The notes beneath the pieces were generated by a model. The model was given only the letters and a program-made list of their open reading frames with translations, searched no databases and was not told where the DNA came from. DNA of 64,000 bases from Limnomonas spitsbergensis (lineage: Eukaryota; Chlorophyta; Chlorophyceae; Chlamydomonadales). This document shows, piece after piece, positions 23,801-35,100 of this stretch. How positions within the stretch are numbered: the first letter of the stretch is position 1; each line of letters starts with the position of its first letter. The translations under genes were made by a program, and so were the position numbers. The DNA lies in contig JAYJMM010000123.1 in assembly GCA_037349105.1 (NCBI GenBank), positions 2,170,001 through 2,234,000 of the forward strand, read 5' to 3'.

Positions 23801-26800
23801 GGACGTCCAGAGCCATTCTACAGCAATAGTAGCTCTCCCCCAAGACATCCAGAGCCATAAAAACTCTATCTACTAAAATTGAGCCCCAAGCCTCGCCATC
23901 TCCCCGCCTTGGATTCAGAGGGCAGAAGGAGTGAGAGGGCAGAGGGTGCAGGGCAGAAGGAGTGAGAGGGCCCCCCCTGAACCCTAACCACTCACCGTGT
24001 CCAGCCCACCGTGACGAATCTTTCCCTTTGAAGATGAGCTCCAAGGCTGTGGCTGCTGCTGCTGTTGCTCTGGAGCGCGAAGGCCCCCAAAGGATTTCCA
24101 GTGGCTGCTGCTGCCACCTGCCGCGAGCCTCGCCGCCAAAGCAAGACGGCTGAACCAAGACAAGCCGTCCATCCCGCCTCCCGGGCTACCCCGCTCCTCT
24201 ACTAGCTGCTGCTGCGGCGGGGGGGGTCCGGCAGCCTCGTGGAAAGGGGGGATTCCACGAATTGATGCGGGCGTCCGTAAGCGGTGGCCGCTGGCGTGAG
24301 CAGGGTCACGACCCGCCTGCACGCCCGCGCCGACATGTCTGTCCGTTCCGACGGCCGACGAGGGCGAGAGGGTGACGGGCGACGGTCCTGCGCTGTCGGG
24401 GGCGGGAAAGCGGGGTCCTGTCCGTGCACCCGGGCTCCTTCCGCTGGGCCCCGGTGAGGATGCAGTAGGAGCAGCAGCGCGATCCACACCGGCATCAGAG
24501 GCCGACAGAGCACCTGCCGGGAGGTGGCCAGGCCGGGTGTGGAGCAGGGACGCCGCGTCCACACTATTCTCGGCAATGCTGTGCTGGCCGGGCGAGCCCG
24601 GCTCCTGGGCACTGCTCCCCGCCCGTAGCGGGAGCGGCAGTGGGTCCGGGGCCTCTGGGGAACTAGCTGAGCCCACACCTGCACCAAGGACACCGGTGCA
24701 AGGCGCCTCCTCTGCCTCCTTTGCCTCCTCCTCTGCCTCCTCTGCCTCCTCTGCCTCCTCCTCCTGCTCCTCCTCTGCCACCTCCTCCTGCTCCTCCTCT
24801 GCCTCCTCTGCCTCCTCTGCCTCCTCCTCCTCCTCTGCTTCTTCTGCCTCCTCCTGCAATTCCGCCTCCTCTACCTCCTCTGCCTCCTCTGCCGCCCCCA
24901 CCTCCTCCTCCTGCAGCTCCTCCTCCTCTTCCTCCTCCTTGGAGCAAAGCACTACATCTGACATCAAGGAGTCTCCATCCTGGCTGTCCAGGGCATTGGG
25001 TGACAAGTCTGCTGATGCGCCCTGCTCCTCCCTCTCATGCCCATCCCCTGCCCGCTCCTCTTCCCCCAGCTCCGGAACCACAGCCTCGGCGCTAACCGCA
25101 TCCCTGCGCTCCTGCGACCCGCCTGGAGGCGCCTCCTTGGCCGCGTTGACCAGCGGGGACGGCGAGGAGCGCGCAATGGCTGCCCGTAGGGGGGAGCTGG
25201 GCAGGGGGGAGCTGGGCGGGGTCGCTCCCACGGCGCCCGCCCTGCTTCGATTTAAAGGGTGGTTGGCCGGCTGGGCGGTGGTGTCCTCCGGCGCAGCCGA
25301 TTCGAGTTCAATCCCACCGCGGCCGCGCAGGGGGGGCAGAGCGGCAGCGGGAGGAGGAGAGACGTTGCAAGCCGCAGCGGACCGCTTGCGCCCTCTGGCC
25401 TCGGATACCGTCGCCGCTCCTCCCCCCGCCTTAAAAGCTGGAGGTTGTCCGGCCAGGGACGCTTCCGCACACCCCTGCGGCTGCTCCCTGAGGAGAGCTG
25501 CTGCTGTTTCTGCTGCTGCTGTTCCTGTTGCTGCTGCTGCAGCCCCGGCTATCGGCCTCGATCCCGACCTGGGAGCGTTTGCCGGATAACCCTGCCCCGG
25601 AACTGCAGCAGCAGGGCTGCCACCGACCCCCTCCTGCCATGTGAAAACAGAGTGCACAAACTCGGCCGCGGTGCAAAGGGTGTCGAAGGCGCCAGCATCC
25701 GCGCACGCTGCCGAGGCCTCCTGCGTTTGGCGGTGGGCCGGTCGCTTGCCGTTCTTTTTGTGGCTGCGTGGCGACGCCGGCAGAATGTCCACCCCATCCC
25801 CCACATCGCCCCCCGCTGCTGCTGCCGTTCCTGCTGCCGCGGCTTCTCTTGCTGCAGCTGCTGTCCCTGCTTTTGCTGCTTTATCTGCCAAAGCTTCCGA
25901 TGACCGGCCGTGGGACAATCGCTGCTTCTTTTTCTTCTGGTGGCTGCGCTTAGGTGCAGGTAGAACACCCTCCCCAGCCTTCGCATCGCCCGCTTCTGGA
26001 GCCGTTCCTGTTGCGGCTATTTCTGCTGCAGCTGCTGTCCCACCTGCTGCCGCTTTGTTTGATAAAGCGTCCAGTGACCGGCCATGGGCCATGCGCTTCC
26101 CCTTATTCTTCTGGTGGCTGCGCTTAGGTGCAGGTAGAACACCCTCCCCAGCATCTGGGTTGACCCCGCTTACTGTGCTCTCTCCTACTGCCAAGGCGTC
26201 GGTTGATTGGCAGTATGCCGTTCCCTTCTTGTGGTGGCTGCGCGGCGATGCGGGCAGATCTGCTTCCCCAGCGTCTGAGCTGGCCCCAGCTACCGCTGTT
26301 CCCCATGCTGCCAAGGCATCCTGTGACCGTTCGTGTGCCGGTTGCTTCCCCTTTTTCTGATGGCTGTGCGGCGGTGCGGGCGGATCTGCTTCCCCAGCGT
26401 CTGACCTGGCACCAGCTAATGCTGTCCCTCCTGCTGCCAAAGCGTCCTGTGACCGTCCGTGTGCCGGTTGCTTCGCCTTTTTCTGGTGGCTGCGCGGCGG
26501 TGCGGGCGGATCTGCTTCTCCAGCATCTGGTCTGGCCCCAGTCACTGTGCTCCCTCCTGCTGCTGAGGTGTCGGGTGGCCGGCGGTGGACCCGTTGCTTT
26601 GCCTTCTTCTGGTGGCTGCGCGGCGGAGCAGGTGGAACATCCTCCCCAGCATCCGCATCACCCCCAGCTACTGCTGCCACTCCTGCAGCCGAGGCATTCG
26701 TCGCCTGGTGGTCGCCCGGTCTTTTCTCGCCCTTCTTGTGGCTGCGAGGCGACTCCAGCAGAATTTCATCCACCACATCAGCACCTGCATCTGCTACCGT

Positions 26801-28454
26801 CCCTGCTGTCCCTACGGCTGCTGCTGCTGCTGCCATCCCTCCTCCGGCTGTCCTTGTTGCTGCTGCACCTGCTGCTAATGCTGCTGCCATTTTGCCCGCC
26901 CCCTTGCTTTCTTCTCGCTGCTGTTTCTTCTGCTGCTGCTGTTTCTGAGCTACAACATCCAAACACACCACCATCCTTGTCGGCAGGGCGGCTTTAGGAG
27001 CAAATAGGTCCGGAGGGGCAGCCCCTCGGTCACCCTTGAGCCTCCTCATCGCCAGCTCAGCAGTAGCGCGCCTGGGCCTGCCGACGGGCTCCTCACCACC
27101 CTGCAGCCTTTCAACGCCGAGATCCTCTTCGCCCGCGTTGGAGGCTTCAGGAGGCGGAGGCGGCTGCTTGCGGGAGGTAGCCTTCTTATGCACTGCTGCC
27201 GCAACCTTAGCAGCGGGGAGGGCCAAGCTGGTGCCAGCCATGCACCTAGCCGGCACGTCGGCGCTGGCTGTGGGAGCACCGCGTCCTGCTTCCTGACCGG
27301 AGCGCGGAGCGTTCCCAGACGGGCCTGCCACGGGCTTGCCGAGCAGTGGATTGTTACGAGGAGGGTTGAGGAGTGGCACCTGGGGCCTGCCTGGCCAGTC
27401 AGGGCTGGCTGCTTCTGTCTCTGCTGCATCAGCCTCAGGCGCAGACGGCCTGCCAGCATCCCCACCAGGCACGTCTAACGTTCTGAGGGCCAGGCCAGCA
27501 TCAGACGCCCGACGCTCTCTCCCCTTGCTGTCTCCGCTCCTGTGGCGAGGCTCGAGGGCGGCAGTCTCCCTCACATCCCTGTCAATGCGCTCCTTTTTCT
27601 TTTTCTTCTTCTGCTTTTGACTGCCATCTTCTTGCTCGGTTTCGGGTCCCTTCTGCATGGGGGGATCTGCTGCTGTTGCTGTTGTAGCTGCGCGCTCGTG
27701 GCTGGCCGTGGGAGGACCCAGGTCTGTATCTGGCTGGTTGAGGGCTGCTGAAGAAGGCCTCATGTGGTCTTGGTGTGCAGGTAGAGGTTTCGCCTGAGCC
27801 ATCGATGCCGAGGGCTTGCATGCACTTTTTGATGCTCTCCTGGGACCTGCAGCTGCCGCCATGTCTGCACCTGCATCTGGGTTGGGTGGGCCGAGAGAGT
27901 GTGAGTTACAGTGAGACAGCAATATAAAGAGGTGGCCTGAGAGAGGAAAGAGGCATGCGCAGTTGCGCACACTTCCTGGAAGCTAGCTAGACACACCCTA
28001 GCCATCGAAGGTCATGCATGCATGGGGGCTGTAGGTGTTGGGAATGTCCACAATATCTTGGCAAAGCGTTGTTGTGACAGCGTCTATGCGACCACCCAAT
28101 TTCCCTTGCAGCCAGTTCCTGGTGGACCAGGCCGTGCAAATCGGGTGAATAGAGAAAGCATCCACCTGCGCGGCTGTCGTCCGGCCTTGAGCGAGCCGAT
28201 TCCTGGTGTCTGGGGGCGTGCTGAAAGCCTGGTGGAGAGAGCGTGTCCTCAATAGCTTCCTCTGTCTCCAGCTCAGACTTGTTGTTGGGAGCATCCGAAG
28301 TCGTTCCCGACTTCCACCACGGGGTATTGACCTTGCTCCGGTCCCGAATACTAGTGCGCAATCCTGCGCTTTTAGGCGTTTTTTGCGAGTTGGGTTCAGG
28401 CGACAACATAGCTGCACCCTGTTCATCAGCCTTTGAAGCACTTGGAACAGGCAT
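17857..28454 (-). CDS. Large nuclear protein with C-terminal SANT/Myb domain, M18BP1/KNL2-like
   Basis: Exons, in transcript order: 28454-28166, 27876-23996, 22800-21886, 21069-20955, 20363-20176, 19313-19212, 18653-18252, 17928-17857. All junction phases agree and give about 1,987 residues. The first ATG follows an in-frame TAA. Exon 1 has RTSIRDRSKVNTPWW, which loosely recalls a CENPC-type motif. Exon 2 (1,293 codons) is Ala-rich, with eight (P/K)-x-SH(Q/K/H)KK basic repeats coded at about 25700-26765 and a Glu/Ala acidic run at about 24690-24950. Exons 4 and 5 join into WSQEQTTALQTA...FWQEVSKRV.GRTAAECFAK, a SANT fold whose FW and (S/T)A-x-EC positions fit the M18BP1/KNL2 type. The C-terminus is acidic. 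Exon 1 and its GTGGAT donor are the least certain part. A chromatin or centromere role is inference; I see no SANTA domain. Confidence 0.68.
22801..23995 (-). other. Intron 2 of the SANT gene
   Basis: This 1.2 kb intron separates the 1,293-codon exon from the 305-codon exon. It has a GTGAGT donor, ends in CAG, and carries a 116-base minisatellite. No coding segment is needed between the flanking exons, since both junctions are phase 0. Confidence 0.6.
23235..23680. repeat. 116-base tandem repeat, four copies
   Basis: The phrase acctgatgcagcaagccctg occurs at 23261, 23377, 23493 and 23609, exactly 116 bases apart. The units contain ccttaacctaaccctacccc, another CCCTAA-rich stretch. Confidence 0.9.
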
Positions 28455-28652
28455 ATGGCAATTTCTTGAACATTAAAACCTGCTAGTTGATTCCATCTCA
28501 CAGTGATATGATCAGGATGAAATAGATGAATTGCATGTTGCGCGAAAAACTACAGCTCCGGAGCCGAGTTGTTCAAAAATATAATTTCTCCCGACCACGG
28601 CTCCCAACTCAACATTGCACGCACGGCTGTCTGTCTTGATCCATTCTTCATC
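28455..28652. promoter_or_regulatory. Short divergent promoter region
   Basis: Only 198 bases separate the start codons of the minus-strand SANT gene and the plus-strand four-helix protein gene, so both promoters and 5' UTRs must overlap here unless unseen upstream exons exist. I see no clear TATA box. Confidence 0.4.
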
Positions 28653-30118
28653 ATGGCTGTATGCTGCAGTTACCAGACTCAATATTGCACGGCCTCGCGG
28701 TCAGATATCCACAAGGCCCACCAAAGGCGGCCCAGAGCATGGCTGCATGGCTGCATGGGATCGTTCATGCTGCCGACGCATACATGGCCTAGGATGAACA
28801 TGACGAGTTGCGCCACCACAGGCAGTGCCAACGACAAAGACATGGAGCCCCGGTGAGGCAGTAGAAATCATATCAACACAAAAGCATATGCAAATCTAGT
28901 TGCCTGCATTATGCACAGCTCACGTACCGGTACTAGTTTGTTATAATTCGATGTGATTGCCCAACAGGTCTCCTCCACGGATGCTCCATTCACCAGCAGC
29001 CAAGGCCGCCATATTCACTGGTATCTACGCCACCATCGCTGGCCTCCTTCTAGCCTTGTTTCCGACTCAAATCTTTGGTAAGTTGCGGTTTCTGGTCGGC
29101 AGTATCTAATTGTTTTAGGCAGCGCTTCGTTCTCCCCTCCTGGCAACCCATTCACCAGGTGTGACATGTTCAGCATGCTGATGAGGCCCTCATTCATGAT
29201 GCTGTATGGGGCCTGCAAGACAACTAGTTGACTGGGGCGGCTGTCTACGCTTGGGCTACGCCTCCCGCCCGCCATGTCAGTCTAACGTGAAGCCCGGTCC
29301 CTGACTGCATGATTCAGCCTCTGAGCAGGCAACGCCCTGTTTCAGATCCAAAAAGCAGTGCCCAAGCAGTGCCAGCTTATCGTTTTTGAATATTTCCATG
29401 GTCTCCTCAAAGTCTCCGCACCCGTATCTGTCAGCCCTTTCCTTTGCGTCCTCTCTCTCCCTGACTCCCCTGTCTGCCTCCCTACTGTCCGGCCAGGCCT
29501 ACTGTTCGATCACCGAGACGTGACAAAAGGCTGGATACGAGTGGGGGGCATCTTGTTTGCACTCATCGGCCTGCAGTACCTTGGAACTGGACTGGGTGAT
29601 CGCACTCGCCCAGACCCCTCCGACGCCACCGCCGCTGCTGCCACAGCCATCAGCCCCGTAGCTAGCCCGTCAACAAGCCAAGGCTGTCTCAGTTTCTACA
29701 AGGCAACTGTATGGTCACGGCTGATGCTTGCAGCTGGTGAGATACGCATGGTGCGATGAAACGCTAGGCATGCCACGACGTGTAGCTGCGAATAATTTTC
29801 AATTCGAAACCCTGCCCGCGTGCATGCCACCGGCTCTCATGCCACCATGCAGGTTTTGGCAGGTTTGGATGCCGCTATACATCACCATCCCATGCGTGTC
29901 ATATAAGCATCCCATGCGCCTCAAGTTGGCATCCCATGTGCATGCGCATGCTCGCCCTGCCTGTACCCTGTGCAAACCTGATAAACATTTTTCCGGATGA
30001 TCCTCAAACAGGCTTTTGCCTTGTTGTCGCTATTGGCGAGGCCCCCACCATGCTGCTGGTTCTGGCTGCTATCAACACTCTCGGTGCGGTGTCAATGGCC
30101 ATGGCGATACGGAGGTAG
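28653..30118 (+). CDS. Small four-helix membrane protein with possible transit peptide
   Basis: Exons are 28653-28852, 28968-29077, 29497-29736 and 30012-30118. All splice phases match and give 218 residues ending at TAG. The first 60 or so residues are rich in Arg, Ser, His and Cys with few acidic residues, as in algal organelle transit peptides. The remainder has four hydrophobic segments: KAAIFTGIYATIAGLLLALF, GGILFALIGLQYLG, one within VWSRLMLAAGFCLVVAIGEA, and LLVLAAINTLGAVSMAMA. The order of GW before the second helix, FY-x-A-x-VW-x-R before the third and GEAP before the fourth looks like a conserved family, but I cannot name it. The first ATG of the frame was taken as start. A plastid or mitochondrial membrane location is inference. 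Confidence 0.72.
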
Positions 30119-30772
30119 CTGCAGCTGCACTTGAGCCTCCACAAACAGAAATCCAAAGAGTCACAACAACAAAAATGAACACTGGGCAGGCATTAGGACA
30201 GGGTGCCCACCGGCGACCACTCACTTAGAAGTCCATTTCAGATTTGGACAGCCCATTGGGCGCCGAACAGGTGCATGGCTCTGATCCTCTGGTAATGGTT
30301 ATGGTTATCCCCTGGCAATGTTTATCAGGGGTCACTGAGGAGGGTATGCACCATCCTGACTGATTCCCTGGAAGCCACTGCCAATCTGCCATATACTTTG
30401 ACATGCCCTCTTGGCATTCTAACATGACTGCAGGCAGAGCTGAAAGATACACAACAAGAATGTGAACAGTTCGGTTTCACACAGGCTATGACAGGAAGTG
30501 TATGGCTTGCCACATGCCACCAGAGGTACTTGGAATGAGGGCTCGTTGATATTTTCTTTCTGTGGCTGATGCTTGTGCCTTAGCCTCGATTATCTGGAAT
30601 TGTGACGGTCTGGCGCACAGTTGAGTGGGGCGAATCAGTGAGTTGAATGTCTAGGGCTTCTTTTAATTTGACGATTGTGATTTTGTGGTTTGAAATATCG
30701 CTGTGTGATTGTGTGTATGAGCATCCCCTGCTGCGTGTCAAGGGAGGTGTGCCATCATGCGCTGCTTGGGGT

Positions 30773-30777
30773 TGTAA
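30773..30777 (+). promoter_or_regulatory. Candidate poly(A) signal TGTAA
   Basis: TGTAA lies about 650 bases after the stop of the four-helix membrane protein. It fits the chlorophyte signal but may be chance. Confidence 0.3.
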
Positions 30778-31478
30778 TATCATGATGATTTGATATGGCT
30801 CAACCCTCTCATTATGTTGGCATGCATGTGTGCAAACCACATGCACGTGACATGCGTGTGGATTGCGACAAAATCCAGCTGATTTGGCAGATTAGGGGCA
30901 TGTTTGATTGCTTGAAGGTTGTCCAGCCACTCCAGCTTTTAAGCGGCATCCATAGCTGTATTGTCTGCCCCTGGTGATCACCAAGCAAACAGCGTGGTGG
31001 CTGCGCTGACAGCAGCCTTACAATTTTGAACCAATTGCAGCCGACTAGGATGACCTGAGGGTATGATGATTGACTGTACGTGCATAGCATGGCAGTTTCA
31101 AACATCCCTAGATACTTCACACCATTCGTGTGCTTGGAAACGTAGCTGGGTTACATGCACTCATTGCAGAGGGGTGCATGCAATGGCAGCGTCAAGTATA
31201 GGTATGCTACGGCAGCACAACTTCCATGGGATGTAAGTAGAGAATAGCGCTCATAACCTGTTCAATAGGTGGCGAGATAATGGAGATCGTACGCCGCATG
31301 TATCTATCGTATCGTTTGACCGACGTGTCACAGGTCTGCTGGCGCCTCCGCCGATAACGGCGTTGCTGAGGTCACGATGTATTTTGCAGTTGTGCCCCAT
31401 TTATGAGGTCCGGACACATCAACATTGCTGCTTCAAGTATAATCCCGGCTACTTCGTCCAACGGTAACATCCAAACAT

Positions 31479-31725
31479 TGAAAGAAAGAAAGAAAACGCC
31501 TGAGTCTGGCTTCAGGAATACGGGATATTAAATGCCGTACACCGGCATTAGTAGGTCCAGTGATACACCCGAGTCCAGTATTATATCTTCCTGTCTGTCT
31601 GGTAGAGGATATATAATACCATGTTGATGTGCCATGTGTTCCATCCTATCAAGAAAGAAATAAAGGAAACGCCTGAGCGTGGCTTGAGGAATACGGGATT
31701 TTAAATGCCGTACACATCAAACATT
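31479..31725 (+). repeat. Diverged direct repeat upstream of the Pumilio gene
   Basis: Two blocks share a gaaagaaa run, then aacgcctgag, gtggctt or ctggctt, caggaatacggga or gaggaatacggga, and taaatgccgtacac. They are about 175 bases apart. Confidence 0.75.
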
Positions 31726-32175
31726 CGAGCTCCGATGCTACAAAGCCCTGCTCCAGAACCGAAACAGATCTTGGAAGGCACGTGACCTTTGCCGCGGTGT
31801 CATGGCCCAATTCCTGGCCCCACTTGGGTTACGTCGACCAAGACTGGTCTCTTGGCGCTGTGATGGGCCCGGCATCTGATGCATTATGCATATACGACGT
31901 GGTTTCATGGTTGGGAAGCTGGGGAGAGGTCAGTTGGCACGAAGTGGAAGGAGGCGCAGAAACAACGTAGCAACCAGGGAGGGGTCTAGGGTTTAGCGCC
32001 TATGCCGGTGGCCGTCGACCCTCACTGAGACGGCTCGACGAAACTCGCCTTCTTTTAAACGCGCCTTACGCTCCCCCTTCCGTCGGGCAGCCCCTGGACA
32101 AGCTGGCTATTTAGCTGTGTTTATTAATCTAGTCCGCTTCGATCAGGCACAGGAGCAGCAGCTAGCGCGTGGGGC

Positions 32176-35100
32176 ATGTTCGGGCCTTCTGGAGTAGCTG
32201 GGGGCGGAGGCCTGGGGCGGGGGGAGGCCCCCGCCAGTGCATGGCGTGACGACGAACTCTCGAGGCTTCTCGAAGAGATCCCTCGCGCTACATCGGCACC
32301 GCCGCATCTGCAGGAGCGCTTCGCATTGGTGAGTGCTGCCATGCTCGGTAGCTCGTCCACGGTGACAGTCGGACGGGGCAATGGGACCCCCAGGGCTCCA
32401 TCTGGCTCCGCTCAGCTGCCCCCACCGCAGCCGTCTTTAAACCCAACCGTCCCCGCAGCAACGCCTCCTTCCGATGACCTTATCACGGTATCATCAGCGC
32501 CGGCTGTCCTGGCGTCTGCCAAATCTCATCCACCACGGCCCCTACCTACTCGCCTCCGTTGCCCCCTCACCCTGACACGGTTCGTTGTCCCCCTGTGGCT
32601 GCCAGAACGATGCCTTCACGATGAACCAGCGCAACACGCCGATCGACAACCAGGTGGCTGACTTCAGATACGATGAGGACTACGCACGGTGCGCTTCTCT
32701 AGGGCTCCCCGATCAACCCCGGGTGAACTTTTTGCTGGGGGGCTGCTGACATATAGGCTGGAGACTGGCATTTTCCACCACCCCCAAGAGAGAGAGAGAT
32801 AAAGAAAGGATGATGGCTGATGCCAAATGTTCTAGCTCTTGACATAACACACATGCATACACAAGCGATCGCACCCCGACACCGCTTCTGCAAGAGGCAT
32901 CAGCTGTATGCATGATAAATCAACTTTTGCATGCGTTGTTTTTCACCCTTGGCTTCGCAAGTGGAATCAGGGTTTGGATATAATCCAGCCATGACATGAA
33001 GTAAATGCCACATCAGTGTGAAAGTACAGCAGCTTTGAATGCGGCCATGCTTTAGTGCCCAAGTTCCCCCCCCCTAGAGTGGCTGCTGTCGGGAATCACC
33101 TGCACTGCCCTATTAATCAGTGTGCATTTTGAACTGAATTCATGCTATGTAACCGCCAATGGCCAAGGGGCCTGCGTCCGTAAGTCCTGTTTCGCGGGCC
33201 GCTGGCCGCAGGTGGTTCACGTCCCCCTGGACCTCACAGTCAATGCCTGTCAGCCCTGCAATGCTGGTCCATCACTCCAATCAAATTTCGGCCCTTCCTC
33301 CTCCCATCCCCACTGTAGTTTCTACGACCTCTACTCCGGCCAGAGAAAACTCCCTCCTCCGGTAGACGGCCGCACGCTCTACCAGGAGCTCCCTGGGCTG
33401 TTTCAGCGCGGTGCCTTGGCTCACCCTCAGGGCCTAATGGGTGGTGTCACAGGGGGGCAGCCGGGCCTGCTGAATCGGCAAGGTGTGATGGTGTGACCGG
33501 GAGGAGGATGTTTGAGAAGAGTGATAATGTGTGCAGGAAGCGGCCGGAGGGTGCTTGGAAGGGTGAAGAGGTGTGATCATGTGAATGTGTGGAGATGGGG
33601 GGTGCGTGGGAGGGGTGGCAGGTGTGATAATATGCTCTAGGAGGGGGAGGGGATGGGAGAGGAGGGGGGTGGCATGGAAGGGGAGGCAGGATTCTTGCAA
33701 GAGATGGCTGGGTGGGATGGAAGAAAGGGGCTATGTAGCATGTGAAGTGATGCAATGCTTGTGGAGGGGATGGACGGACTGGCACAGGGCGCATTGATGG
33801 ATAGGTTAGGATGCCTTCAGTAGGGTTTGTGCGGGGGATGACAGGTAGGTGCAACATGAAGCGATACCCTCATGTGCCTGATGTGGGGTCAGTAGGCGCC
33901 TGCTTGCAGGGCTTGCCACTGAGCGCACCAGGAGGGCAAGGATGGATTGGATGCATGCATGGCCTGTCCCTCGGTTTGACCCTTGGCCTTCCCCTGGCAA
34001 ATTTCTATCCGCTTTGCCTTTTCTGCTGTCCCTTGCCCCCCCACCAACATTTGTTTACTGCATCAGTTTTGCTCCCCATAGCCCTCCCACGGGCATTTCC
34101 GCTTTGTTTTTCTGCGTGAATGACTCATCATGTAGCCCCTGCTGACAGGGTTGGATCGATCCCCTCCTGTCCTGTACCCATTTGCTTCAGGGCTGGAAGC
34201 CATTGATGAGCAGGGGCTGAACGTGGGAGGCGTGGGCGGCATGGACAGCATGCTGCATGCCTTCCAGCAACTGGGTAAGAATGGAAATATCCGTCTCTCA
34301 CTCATATAGACGTTGATCATGATGCACGGCTGAAAGCAGCTTGATAGGAGCATTTCCCAGGAACTTGGTAAGAAACCACTTGAAAACAGCCAGCTCTTTA
34401 TCCAATCATTTAACTAAAAATCCAATCATTTAACTCTGAATTCAATCAGCCAAATCTGAACCAATCAGTTAACTCTGAATCCAATCAGCCAACTCCGAAT
34501 CCAATCAGTTAACTCTGAATTCAACCCTACTTCACGTCTCCCCGCAAACTGGTCATGCTGCTCCCCATCCACTGGGTGAGGTGGGACCCCCTCACTTGGA
34601 ATCCGTCAATCCAGCCTGGACCCTAATCCTGTGCAGCGCTCAACCCGGGTGTGGAACCCATGGCTAGGGCGTGGGCCGGGGCGCTGTCTCCTCTGCCATG
34701 CAGTCCCCCATGTTTGCTTACCGCACCAAAACAAACACCTGAAAGTCTTTTTCCAATGGGCCTGGCCGCGCAAACTGGAAGAGCAGAGCCCTCCCCACAA
34801 GCTCTGGCCGCGCAAACTGGAAGAGCAGAGCCCTCCCCACAAGCTTGTCTTTTGGGGTGTTATTTTTGTATGGCATGTGCTTACAAGGTCCTGATCCCTG
34901 CCATGCCTACTCCACGTTGTCAGGAGGGCCCATGGTGCACAGTCCCATTAATTATTGCACGGTGCAATCCATGCACCCTCACATGTGGGTAGCCCATGCA
35001 CTTGCTTGGATGAGGCTGGGCTAGGTGAGGTAGACTGGGCTGCGCTGTTTGGGGTTTTCTTTCCCTGGTGGATCAGCCTTGGATTAAGCTTGGGCTGGAC

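Larger units (their letters stand above)
30119..32175. other. Gap between the four-helix protein gene and the Pumilio gene
   Basis: This holds the 3' UTR of the first gene, with a TGTAA at 30773-30777 that may be its poly(A) signal, and the upstream region of the Pumilio gene. Two diverged copies of an AT-richer block lie at about 31479-31541 and 31649-31725. I see no gene. Confidence 0.5.

Noticed and set aside
24372..25589. Plus-strand 405-codon ORF, Ser/Ala-rich
   Set aside because: It is the antisense shadow of the SANT-gene giant exon, whose reverse frame is open because of Glu/Ala-rich codons.
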